Source: Limnomonas spitsbergensis
Taxonomy: Eukaryota > Chlorophyta > Chlorophyceae > Chlamydomonadales
DNA: 64,000 bases
Assembly (NCBI GenBank): GCA_037349105.1
Contig: JAYJMM010000032.1
Location: forward strand, 2,074,501-2,138,500
Reading direction: 5' to 3'
Shown: piece after piece, positions 46,201 through 57,100 of the stretch
Layout: each line of letters begins with the position of its first letter
Position numbering within the stretch: position 1 is the stretch's first letter
The notes under the pieces: model-generated
What the model saw: only the letters and a program-made list of their open reading frames with translations
Told to the model about the DNA's origin: nothing
The model's database searches: none
Made by a program: the position numbers and the translations under genes

Positions 46201-49200
46201 TTCAAATTCAGGGTTTTGTCTTGTTTTTGAATAGCAATCCCCAGCGTGCATGATGCTTTTTCGGCATGTCCCCCGGGCCCTGGCACAGGAGCTCAGCTTT
46301 GAATTTGAATTCCCAGGTGTTTGCACAGTACCGGGAGCAGGGCGTGCTGCTTTGGCGGGGCTACACGCTCACGCAGTTCTCAAACCAGGTGAGGCGTTGT
46401 TGTTGTTTTTTGTCGGTAAAGCGCAACCTACCTGCCCTTTTCAAAGGGGGCAGGCAAGCGCAAACCTTCTTATCTTTCCTTCAAAACTCCAATGAGCTGC
46501 CAAGAGGCCCTAGCGGCCCAACATTCCCTCGAAAATTAGAACAAACAAATAATGGAATACAGCATACTGTACCTTATAATATTTAGCTCCATGATTATAG
46601 AAAAAATACCTCACCAATCCTGGAGGGAAAAATTAGGCGCACGCATGGCCAAACAGCCTTCTCCTTTCTTTTAAAACCCTGCGGGCTGCCTCCAGACGCA
46701 TGCGGGTCTGGCAGCCCTCCATCAACCTCCACCCTGAACCTGACCTGTTCAAAGCTTTTTTATCATGAAATAAGCCAAACTTGGTTAACAAATATCGCAT
46801 CCCGTTGTGCAGTTGTTTAGCAACATGCACGAGCCTGGCAAGGGCAGGCAGATGCCCATCCACTACGGGGACAAGGCCCTGAGTTATCAGACCATCTCAT
46901 CGCCACTGGCCACCCAGATGCCCCACGCTGTCGGGGCCGCGTATGCACTCAAGGTAGGGGCACCCAAACCTAAATCCACGCTGTTGGGGCCGCGTATGCA
47001 CTTAAGGTAGGGGCACCACTCCGTGCAATGAGCGAGAGGGAACAGATTATGGCATTTTGTTGGAAGGGGGGGGTGAAAGGAACGCTTCGGTTTCGATCGA
47101 AGCAGCGGGTCGTGGTGTCCCTGACCTCACGAATACCACGCCAAAGGATCCTCCCATTTCGACCGGAACCCATCCTTTCCTTTCAGTGCATACAAGCTCG
47201 AATCCAAATTTGTACAGAGTGCTTAGCTTCGAAATTTCGAATTCGAATATCAATTTCGAATCCTCACCGATGCAGCTGTCCGGGTCCAAGTCTGTCACGG
47301 TGGCGTACTTTGGCGAAGGCGCTGCCAGTGAGGGCGACGCCCACGCTGCGTTCAACTTCGCTGCCACCCTGGAGGTGCCATGCATCTTCATATGCCGCAA
47401 CAATGGCTACGCAATCAGCACACCAGCATCTGAACAGTACAGAGGTAGGCGGTGGGCAGTACGGTGGTTTGTGGGGTGCACAGAGGTAGGCAGTACGGTG
47501 ACCCGTGGGTACCACATATGTGGGGCAGTGGGCGGTACAGTGATGTGTGGGCAGTACAGCAGCAGGCGATACGGTGATGTGTGAGCAGTACAGAGGTATA
47601 CGACGGGCGGTATGGTGATGTGTGAGCAGCACAGAGGTATACGACAGGTGGTACAGTGATGCGTGGGCGGTGCAGAGGTAGACGGTAGGTGTTCCAGTGG
47701 TGTGTGGGCAGTACAGAGGTAAGCGGTGCGGTGATGTGTGGGCAGTACAGGATAGGATGAGTGCATTGGTCAGTGGCACCAGCGAGGGAGGGCTGTCTCA
47801 CCTGAGCAATACTGCGGCCTGAAACTGGAATCCCTTGTCTCTATTTTTCACCCTTTTACCACCCTTTTTGCCACCCGCTTCACACATTTCCGTGCTTGTT
47901 CACCCTTAATTCAGGCGATGGCATTGTTGCCAGGGGTCCCATGTATGGCATCTCTGCCATTCGGGTGGACGGAGGGGATGCACGCGCCGTGTACAACGCA
48001 GTGAGCGAAGCCAGGTGAGGGGATGAACACAAGGAGCTCTCACCAGTGTCTGAGCAAGGCATCTCAGCCTTCCGTGTGGATGGAGGTGACACAAATGCCA
48101 TGTACTACGCTGTGAGCGAAGCCAGGTGAGGGGATGAACACAAGGAGCTCTCACCAGTGTCTGAGCAAGGCATCTCAGCCTTCCGTGTGGATGGAGGTGA
48201 CACAAATGCCATGTACTACGCTGTGAGCGAAGCCAGGTGTGTGTTAGGGACATGCTGTCACCTGTCACCAGTGTCGGTGCAAGGCATCTCAGCCCTCCCG
48301 GTGGACGGAGGTGATACACGTACCACATACAACGCAGTGAGCAAAGACGGGTGAAGGGATGGAAACAAAATCACCGTTCCCTTGATCATTTTTCTCATGT
48401 CTGAGCAAGGCATCTCTGCTTACTGGTGTATCGCCCGCCCGCATTCTTGCCCACCCACCCGTCTGCATGCCCACGCACCTACCCACCCACCTGCCTGCCT
48501 GCCTGCCAGGCGCATAGCAGTGAGTTCATACCGTCCCGTCCTCATTGAGGCCATGTCTTACCGCACCCACTCATTCACACACTCATCCGCTCACCCGCCT
48601 GCCTGCCTGTCTGCCTGCCTGCCTGCCTGCCTGCCAGGCGCATAGCAGTGAGTTCATACCGTCCCGTCCTCATTGAGGCCATGTCGTACCGCACCCACTC
48701 ATTCACACACTCATCCGCCCACCCGCCTGCCTGCCTGTCTGCCTGCCTGCTAGGCGCATAGCAGTGAGTTCATGCCGTCCCGTCCTCATTGAGGCCATGT
48801 CGTACCGCAGCGGCCACCACTCCACATCAGACGACTCCTCGAGGTGAGACCCAGGCCTGTACCTCAACCAGCACCCCAGACTGTACCGCAGTACCACCCC
48901 CCTGGTCGTACTGCAGTGGTGTACGATTGTATGAACGTTGAAACATCAACATGTGCGAGAACAGTACGCATGCTGCTTCAGCGTTAAGACATGGTGACTC
49001 AAAAGGCTTTGCGACATGCCTCATCCTGTTTTGAGCAAAGACTGGATTGCCGTGTTTTCCCTATCTGGGCATGCCGCAGCTGTGTGAATACTGCTCCAAC
49101 CCGCTAGCTTTGAAGCCAGGACTCTTAGGATGTAGGTACTAGGTTTTAAACCCAACCTCTAAGACACGGGAGGTTTGCGTTGGCCTGTGTTCAAGTCAAA

Positions 49201-51425
49201 AAAATTGTGCCGGGCTGGCGGGCGCCAAATCCGTGGAATAGGTGTATCTTGAAAGGTTGACGCTCCTGACTAGCTATGGGCTAAGATGACAACTTTGATC
49301 AAGCCCGTCAGCCCCTGAGCCCTTCAGCCAGAGGCCTGATGTCAGCCCCTTTGATCAAGCCTGTCAGCCCTGAGCCCTTCAGCCAGAGGCCTGATGTCAG
49401 TCCCTTTGATCAAGCCCGTCAGCCCCTGAGCCCTTCAGCCAGAGGCCTAATGTCAGCCCCTTTGATCAAGCCCGTCAGCCCCTGAGCCCTTCAGCCAGAA
49501 GCCTGATGCCAGTCCCTTTGATCAAGCCTGTCAGCCCCTGAGCCCTTCAGCCAGAAGCCTGATGTCAGTCCCTTTGATCAAGCCCGTCAGCCCCTGAGCC
49601 CTTCAGCCAGAAGCCTGATGTCAGTCCCTTTGATCAAGCCCGTCAGCCCCTGAGCCCTTCAGCCAGAGGCCTGATGTCAGCCCCTTTGATCAAGCCTGTC
49701 AGCCCCTGAGCCCTTCAGCCAGAGGCCTGATGTCAGTCCCTTTGATCAAGCCCGTCAGCCCCTGAGCCCTTCAGCCAGAGGCCTGATGCCAGAGGCTCTG
49801 AACCTTTCCACCTATGTGCCTTGGATTTATAGATTACACAACTCAAATTATTTTCCCACACTCTGAACTTGAACTCTCGTTCTTTTTCTCAGCACCCCAA
49901 CCCTGCCACCCTCGGCCCACACCTTGGGCTGGGCGTTGATCCCTGAAGTGTGAATCCTTGTGCTGGGCCTTGATCCCTGAAGTGTGAACCCTTGTGAGTG
50001 TCTAGGTACCGCACGAAGGACGAGATGAGTTCCTGGCGAGCTAGGGACCCAGTCGCCCGCTTCCGCCAGTGGTTACAGGTGCAGGGCTGGTGGAGTGACC
50101 GCGAGGAGCAGGAGGCCAGGAAGGCCGCGCGGACTCAGGTCAGGGGAGGGGGAACCCTGTTGCTTTTTCGTGACTCAGCTACATGTCAGCGACACTCCGG
50201 TTTGCGTCCAGAGGCCTTAGGTGTGGCCAGCCATGCTGCTTGCGCTGCCGGCCACAGGCCGGTCCAGGTTTGGTCCCAATCAGTTATTTGGCGGCCGCGG
50301 GGCGGCCTGCCGATGGTGGCCTCGTAGCCGAAAAAATAAACACTGAGGGCAAACCTTCACAGTTCAGTCCAAAGGGATCGCCGTTTTCTGTCAGGGTTAT
50401 CTTGCTTCCCAGGTTCGTTTGCTCGGACTGAACAGAGTGTGAGGCTGGCCAACCAACCCTACAAAACCTGAGACGCACACACAGAAAAAAGCAGCCCGGT
50501 GTGCCTTGCTCTGTCCTGCAAGGTTTTGGCCTGTCTGGCCCGTGAACTAAACACTTGCAGCGTTTTTTTAGTTTTGCGGTTCTTCGTGTGACGCAGGGTG
50601 TGTGGGCCAGGGGCTGTGAGGCAGGGGGTTTGAAGCGTGTCGAAAGACGTTGCAGATGGGCATGTTGACATCGTCAGCGTGTCAACAGAGGTCGTTGAAG
50701 ATGGGCTCTGTAGGCTCAGGAGATGGGCGTGTCTTCAAGGACATGACGTCGATGCCTGTACCGCGGATATTTCTATATTCCCCAAGCGAGGCCCCATCTC
50801 ACTTGCATATGGAGTGGAGATACCCTATGATACCATGTGGCTCTTTCTGGGGTGCACCAGGCAGGCCTCTGGGGGCGAAGCAGAACCAAGCTGTGGCTGG
50901 CCTAAGGCCGGGGCCCACAAGCAATAGGGCTTGCAATAAGCCCCAACCCTCTGGCCGTAGACCGGGATTGAGCTTAAGTGAAGCGGAAGCCTGCAATAAA
51001 CAAGACTGATGAATACAGATGTGTTCGGTAAGGGGACAGCGTTAGACATCTTAAGCGTTAGAAGGTTTCAGGGTTTGGAGAGGGTCATTACCAGTACATG
51101 TGGTAATTACCGCAGAATCTAACACCTGGCAATCACCCGGCCACCCGTGAGGTAGTCCCTATCAAATCCTACAACATTGTGTGTGCATCCTGCATGTTCG
51201 GCATATTTTTACACCGGTATTTGAATTTGAATGTGTGTGACCTTGCAGATCCTTGAGGCGATGGAAGCTGCTGCGAAGGTGCCCAAGCCTTCGCTGAGCA
51301 ACATGTTCACCGATGTGTACAGCGGACCGGGCCTGCCTTGGAACTTGCAGGAGCAGTACGAGGAAACACTGGAGATGGTCGCAAAACATCCGGAGCTCAA
51401 GCCAAGCGACATGCCGCTAGTCTAG
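43217..51425 (+). CDS. BCKDHA: branched-chain 2-oxoacid dehydrogenase E1 subunit alpha, mitochondrial
   Basis: Ten exons: 43217-43876, 44504-44539, 46097-46180, 46317-46388, 46813-46953, 47276-47444, 47915-48014, 48754-48843, 50006-50138, 51249-51425; 553 aa with consistent phases. The first 150 residues or so are a Gln/His- and Ser/Gly-rich leader, longer than usual, including a mitochondrial targeting region. The catalytic body follows: [33 protein letters not shown], and the thiamine diphosphate site GEGAASEGD (from 344) to NN (373-374). The regulatory loop [14 protein letters not shown] keeps the site-1 phosphoserine (Ser444). The subunit pairs with E1-beta to decarboxylate 2-oxo acids from Val, Leu and Ile. 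Introns 1 (CTGCAG|gcgcgt) and 2 (GAGACAG|gcaagg) appear to be GC-AG. Edges of exons 3, 5, 6, 7, 8 and 10 are duplicated nearby. The exon 1 to 2 junction is set by homology; a GT donor 24 bp later would add eight residues. Confidence 0.96.
43892..44046. repeat. 42-bp minisatellite, 3-4 copies, E1-alpha intron 1
   Basis: The unit is gtgtgcgtgtttgcatggta then gatctaatgtgtgcgtgttt. The first unit starts within 20 bp of the exon 1 donor. Confidence 0.9.
45335..45725. repeat. about 67-bp repeat with exon 3-like and telomere-like words, 5 copies
   Basis: Units contain gggccgcttctcctgca, close to the true exon 3 start ggccgcttttccttc, followed by ggaccctaaaccctcatgg. They lie upstream of the acceptor array in E1-alpha intron 2. 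Confidence 0.9.
45733..46096 (+). repeat. five decoy acceptors of E1-alpha exon 3, 70-bp period
   Basis: catgcccctcag|gactgcatctcc recurs with catgcc at 45735, 45804, 45875, 45945 and 46015. The true catgcccctcag|ggccgcttttcc is the sixth unit (46085). Units end in long C-runs that serve as polypyrimidine tracts. Confidence 0.95.
46978..47018 (+). repeat. duplicated 3' edge of E1-alpha exon 5 with donor
   Basis: cacgctgttggggccgcgta, then tgcacttaag|gtaggg, repeats the true exon end (donor 46954) 54 bp downstream, with two synonymous-type differences. Confidence 0.93.
47430..47760 (+). repeat. array of decoy donors from E1-alpha exon 6 edge
   Basis: The true end gaacagtacagag|gtaggc (donor 47445) is followed by about eight diverged copies, such as gcacagag|gtaggc, gcagtacagag|gtatac, gtgcagag|gtagac and gcagtacagag|gtaagc, spaced about 35-50 bp. 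Confidence 0.9.
48015..48426 (+). repeat. tandem partial copies of E1-alpha exon 7
   Basis: The 3' two-thirds of exon 7 ([10 protein letters not shown]...AVSEAR|gtgagg) recurs ending at 48125, 48236 and 48350 (periods 111, 111, 114), plus a truncated fifth start at about 48410. Copies 2 and 3 stay open ([20 protein letters not shown]); copy 4 is diverged (VSKDG). Each retains a donor, but upstream only a weak gagcaag acceptor. Confidence 0.95.
48490..48753 (+). repeat. two truncated copies of E1-alpha exon 8 start with acceptor
   Basis: tgcctgccag|gcgcatagca then gtgagttcat through tcctcattgaggccatgtc recur starting at 48510 and 48638, before the true exon at 48754 (periods 128 and 116). The copies diverge after taccgc, so they lack the HHSTSDDSS loop. 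gcct-rich runs lie between them. Confidence 0.95.
49285..49795. repeat. 56-bp tandem repeat, 9 copies, E1-alpha intron 8
   Basis: The unit comprises cctttgatcaagcccgtcag, cccctgagcccttcagccag and aggcctgatgtcagtc. I see no clear exon similarity. Confidence 0.95.
50153..50342 (+). repeat. dispersed repeat family B (about 190 bp), copy 1
   Basis: Starts tgttgctttttcgtgactca; middle ggccagccatgctgctt and ggtccaggtttg; then gcggccgcggggcggcctgc; A-rich end aaaaaataaacac. It is collinear with 56759-56951. It lies in E1-alpha intron 9. Confidence 0.9.
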
Positions 51426-51645
51426 CAAGTCAATGACGTTACACCTCTGGGCCCTGCTCGAAAAGGCTCGGCCACGTGGGCGCCAGACTGAAGGGCTAGT
51501 CTAGCAAGTTTGATCCTCTGGTTTGATAAATGGAGATAGGGACAAAACTAAGCGACATGCAACTGGTCTAGCAAGGTCGGGGGAACCATTGAACAAGAGA
51601 ACGCCAGAACTAAGAACGCCAGCCGACATACCTGGCCTAGCAAAG
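51400..51645 (+). repeat. diverged copies of the E1-alpha stop-codon region
   Basis: The coding end aagcgacatgccgctagtct, then agcaag, is echoed by aagcgacatgcaactggtct plus agcaag at 51547-51576, by gccgacatacctggcctagc at about 51620, and by ctagtctagcaag at 51496. So the last exon's edge is also tandemly copied, here into the 3' flank. Confidence 0.8.
51427..51493 (-). repeat. dispersed repeat family A, abutting the E1-alpha stop codon
   Basis: On the minus strand: ggcgcccacgtggccgagcc, then ttttcgagcagggcccagag, then gtgtaacgtcattgac. The copy begins two bases after the TAG, so it probably forms the 3' UTR. Confidence 0.9.
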
Positions 51646-51772
51646 ATGGTGGGGGTAAGCTACGTTTTAGTGGCCCTTCTGCAGGTCATACAGCCTCGAA
51701 AATTTGAATAGGTAACTTGACTTAACAAGGGGCAAGGGACATTGGCCTAGCGCACCCAGGCAGGCGAGTTTA

Positions 51773-51805
51773 AGACGATGACGTTACACCTCTGAGCCAA
51801 AGTGA
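51773..51805 (-). repeat. dispersed repeat family A, partial copy
   Basis: acgatgacgttacacctctg then agcc. It is the complement of the family's 3' half. Confidence 0.65.
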
Positions 51806-52583
51806 ATGTTTCGGGGGCTCTCTCCTCCTAGACTAACTTCATCATAGGGGATATGCAACCCCGGAAGTAGTTTTTATTTCCAGGGGCGGGAAAGCCACCC
51901 GTTGGGCCCTTGAAGCTCTTAATCAAGCAAATCTGACGGCATCTCTCTCCCTGTGTCGCTGGGTTCTATGTTCCTGCCCATCTCAAATAGGAGGGTGGCA
52001 GGGCTGCATCATGGTTCAGACTGTGCAAAGTAGCTGGAATTGAGCTCAGTCATTCCCTACCAGCCCCTCGCTGCCTAGCATTCAACAGGGCCCAGCGGGT
52101 ATGCACCGTTATAAACTTGATCGAGGGGTTGAAAGGGTGAAGGCGAACAGAACATCACGGCGTCTAATGGGAAATTTATCTTTAATCAGAGTTCGTCCAG
52201 CGCCCAGATGCACCAATCACACCACCCAGCCACCAAGTCCAGCAATCCTATGAAGTGCTCAGGAGAGCGTTGTTGTTGCATTGTACTCGCTCCTGTTCAA
52301 CGGTGTATGACGGTACACCTCTTGAGCCATACTTAAATAAATCAGCCGAAGCCCATCCGACCGGTTGGCAGGGAAGGCTAGGTTTGAGGGAATTGGAGGG
52401 GGGAAAGGCAAGGAGTCCTGTTGACCTTTGCACGCAGCTACATTGAGGATCCTTGGGGCCTGTTGACCTGTGCGCGGAAGCTGCACTCAGGATCCTTGAT
52501 CACTGGCCTAAACGGATCCATAAATATGCAGTTCATTTCCATTCAGATCCTGCCTGTTTCGGTCTCCTGTATATCTGCGCCAG

Positions 52584-52645
52584 TCGGGCGCCTGCGCGGC
52601 CAAGCCTTTGTATGCATGGCCCGAAGGTGTGACGTCATTGATCTG
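52584..52645 (+). repeat. dispersed repeat family A
   Basis: cgggcgcctgcgcggccaag, then catggcccgaaggtgtgacg, then tcattgatc. Confidence 0.8.
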
Positions 52646-54134
52646 TGCCTGAAATGGGCTTCGTGTGATCAATGGACTGCGGATAATCTGTGACCTAGAG
52701 ATTACATCAGAGTGAGTCGTCTTAGCTGTTAGCATGGATTTGCCTTAACACCAGATTCTGTTAGCCAGGAGGGGATCCCCCGGCTCATAGCCAAACAGGT
52801 CCGAGTGATTTTTTGTAATCAGGGTTTTTAGGTCAGTCTATAAAAGATGAACCCTGGATGAACATACCGTCTCGGCCTTTTCAAAAAATGCTTGTGGGTG
52901 GATGGCTGGATGCGCTGACCCTATAACAACATCAACACATGCCCGATGTCGAGTCTCTGCGAAGTGCAGACTGATATCAGCCAGAGATCTGCCGGGTCTT
53001 AAAATTAACCACTTGTGCCCACAAGTTCCAGGTCACGCAAGATCGCGGAATCATTTCACTGGCTGCCTTGGAGTGATGCCAAGAAGCGTAATAAAAACGG
53101 TCCTGCTCGCTCAATCCCAACAGCGGCAGCAGACCTTCCTATCAGGTCAACACAAAATTGACGATATCTAGATGCCGGACACATTTATATCTGTCACACT
53201 CCTTGCACTCTCGTGGCGCGAGGGCGCCAAGGTTATCGCTAGGAAAGCATATAGAGATGCACCAAAAAGGAGGCACCAAGAGTGGCATGCCTCTGATGCC
53301 ACTAATTCAATATCAGACATCACTCACATCAGTATGTACGTACAGCTCCCAGGGTGTCCATGACCTCAATTTTCTGCCTCAATTCCCCACGCCTCAATTC
53401 CCCACTTCAAATACCCGCCGCAAAATGATTTTGAACGGATGAGCAGGTACTGTGCCAAAAAAACTTCCGTGTTAAAATGCTTGGAAGAGCGATTCGGCTG
53501 CCGAGGTGCGCATGATGCATCTAACCGGCCAATGCGGCATCACCCAGCCTCAAATCATCACCCAAGCGGATATGGATCGGCCTCAACCCCATCCCTACGT
53601 GGATATCGACCACCTCCACCTCCCCCCTACAGGTTGAGTTCTGCATGATGAGAAGCCTATGCCCCCCTGCCTATGACGCTCTCACGTCGGAGAACAGCTG
53701 CTGGTGAGAGTGCGCCTGTGGGCCCTCCCTCAGCCCGATGATGCAAACACACTCAATTGGTGTCGCCCTATGGCCTCCAGCCGCACCGCTGAATGACAGC
53801 AAGACTGACTGGCCGCCTGCCAGAACGCTTAAGAAGCCCGCCCGGTAGGGCCTGCCAAACAGCCCTGCCAACAATGCCGTTTTCAAGGCCTTGGGAGCCT
53901 ATGCAAATAAATCCCGCCAGCTCTCCGACTGCAGATCTGACAGGTTTTTGTAGGGCCAGCGGACTCCACTGCTCTCCACCGATTGAAAAAGAGCTAGGCA
54001 CTACCAGGCTGCTTCAGTAGTCCTTGAGGGGCCCCACTCACGCGCCCAACGCCTTGTTCACACGAGAGCAGAGATATGCAAACTCTGGTGCTGCACAGCT
54101 GACGTCAGCGCTGTCTAGCTGGCCCTAGCGCTGC

Positions 54135-57100
54135 TTAGCCGGTCAGTGTCTTGTAGATCTGGGCGTACACCTTGCCAGCATGCACCTGCGCACCGTTTGA
54201 ATGACAATTGCTGACACAGCACAGCCACCCATTGCTGGCTCAGCAAATGCACCCATTGCTGACACAGCACAGACACCCATTGCTGACACAGCACATACAT
54301 TCATTGCTGACACAGCACAGACACCCATTGCTGACTCAGCACATGCACACATTGCTGACACAGCACAGACACCCATTGCTGACTCAGCACATGCACACAT
54401 TGCTGACACAGCACAGACACCCATTGCTGACACAGCACAGACACCCATTGCTGACACAGCACGACACCCATTGCTGACACAGCACATACACCCATTGCTG
54501 ACTCAGCACATGCACACATTGCTGACACAGCACAGACACCCATTGCTGACTCAGCACAGACACCCATTGCTGACTCAGCACATACACCCATTGCTGACAC
54601 AGCACAGACACCCATTGCTGACACAGCACGACACCCATTGCTGACACAGCACATACACCCATTGCTGACACAGCACATACACCCATTGCTGACACAGCAC
54701 AGACACCCATTGCTGACACAGCACGACACCCATTGCTGACACAGCACATACACCCATTGCTGACACAGCACAGACACCCATTGCTGACTCAGCACATACA
54801 CCCATTGCTGACTAAGCACATGCACACATTGCTGACACAGCACAGACACCCATTGCTGACACAGCACAGACACCCATTGCTGACTCAGCACATACACCCA
54901 TTGCTGACACAGCACAGACACCCATTGCTGACTCAGCACATGCACACATTGCTGACACAGCACAGACACCCATTGCTGACTCAGCACATACACCCATTGC
55001 TGACACAGCACAGACACCCATTGCTGACTCAGCACATGCACACATTGCTGACACAGCACATACACCCATTGCTGACACAGCACAGACACCCATTGCTGAC
55101 TCGGCACATGCACACATTGCTGACACAGCACGACACCCATTGCTGACTCAGCACAGACACCCATTGCTGACACAGCACAGACACCAATTGCTGACTCAGC
55201 ACAGACACCCATTGCTGATTCAGCACAGACACCCATTGCTGACTCAGCACATGCACACATTGCTGACACAGCACATACACCGATTGCTGACACAGCACAG
55301 ACACCAAATTGCTGACTCAGCACAGACACCCATTGCTGATTCAGCACATACACCCATTGCTGACTCAGCACATGCACACATTGCTGACACAGCACATACA
55401 CCCATTGCTGACACAGTACAGACACCCATTGCTGACTCAGCACATACATTCATTGCCGACACAGCACATACACCCATTGCTGACTCAGCACATGCACACA
55501 TTGCTGACACAGCACATACACCCATTGCTGACACAGCACATACACCCATTGCTGATTCAGCACATGCACACATTGCTGACACAGCACATACACCCATTGC
55601 TGGCTCAGGAAAAGCCACATGATGACATGAGGAGTCAACAGATCAAAGGCGAAGTGGTGTTCACGGCAAAAACACAAAGCAGGCGGTTTGAACACCAACT
55701 GACTGGCAGCCTGTTTCGAATTCAAAATCGAACAGCAACTAACCAATTCCTGCAAAAGCTGAGCTGGGCTGGGCCAAAGATAGGATGCACCACATGGCAG
55801 GACCAAAGTACAACATAATACAGCTGGCGGTCTAGTACATGATTTTAAATCCAAATGTGTGTTACGTTTGAACAGCACTGACCTCCACGGGGTACACCTT
55901 GAGATCCACTGGCGCCTCGTCCTTCTTCAGGTTGGCCAGCAGGCTTCGCACAGGGCCAGTGTTGGGGCACCAGATCAAGACCTAAAGAGAAAGGGGGGGT
56001 GTCAGGAACAGGTAGGGACACCTTTATATTCCAACTTGACAGCATGCCACTTCGAAATTGGAAATTGCAACATCCTCTGTGTAACAAGGTGCATTATTGG
56101 GCAGTCACTCTGCCAAGAAAGGGGTTTGCTGGCCTTCAGGGACGGGGATCGGCTGTTAACTATTCACTGCACTATATCACTGTTGTAGCTTTGAAATGGG
56201 TCCTGGAGCTATTCAGGTGAGGGCTCCACTAAATGGCACCTCATGGTTGAATACAAAAGGCGTCGAAATCTGCGAGGCCAAACGCACACAGCACGTCCCC
56301 ATCAGATGACACTGAGCTCGTTATAGCACACACTCGCTCGGATGAAGGGAGACCTAGAGTTCCAGGTTGGAACAGCATCGAGGTACATTCGATTGATTAC
56401 TCGGTTGATTACAGGTTCCTGACATGAATCGTGTCAGGCGTCACCGTGTCATCAACTACAGGTCAGCCTTCGCTGCAGGCGCCTTGCACTGAAGCTGTTT
56501 CACCTACTGCTTGCCATCGAGGCCATCACAATCTGGCCTGTTCCACCCTAATTTCATCACCTCCTCGCCCGGTCCCCTCCCTGTGCCAGGCTCTCACCCT
56601 TCCCGTGGTTAGGTGGTTAGGTGGTTAGGTCCCCTCCCTGTGCCAGGCTCTCACCTTTCCCGTGGTTAGGTCATACTGAGTGCCATCCAGGGGGACCTCC
56701 GCCACAGGCTTGCCGTCAGGCCCATCAAAAACCTGTATGGCCACACAAAACACGACACAACCCGTGTTACTTTTTCCGTGACTCAGCTATATATCAGCTA
56801 CACACTGGCCTCTGGCCGGAGGCCCCATTTGTGGCCAGCCATGCTGCTTGGGCCACTGGCCGTAGGCAGGTCCAGGTTTGCTCCCGATAGGGCCTCTAGC
56901 GGCCGCAGGGCGGCCTGCCGAAGGCGGACTTGTAGACGCAAAAAGAAACACGTGCCAGTGGCCAACAACAATTACACAGAGTTAGAAACACATGTTAGAA
57001 AGCAACAACTACAACCATAAACCCTTACAACCTTGGGCAAACACCACCAGTGAGTAACAGTCACAGTACGAGCCATCAAACGCAAGGAACGCTTATGTCT

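Larger units (their letters stand above)
51646..54134. other. intergenic region between convergent genes
   Basis: Between the E1-alpha stop and the Rieske-fold gene stop. It contains the family A copies at 51773 and 52584 and a short duplication at 52425-52500 (aggatccttg, cctgttgacct). No gene is recognised. Confidence 0.5.

Noticed and set aside
47264..47801. Minus-strand frames of 119-171 codons opposite E1-alpha exon 6
   Set aside because: They overlap a conserved exon and its donor array. Their repetitive HTSPY-type composition comes from the array.
54201..55622. Open frames of 147-382 codons on both strands
   Set aside because: A 24-bp repeat with no stop in some frames explains them. 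The region is intron 4 of the Rieske-fold gene.
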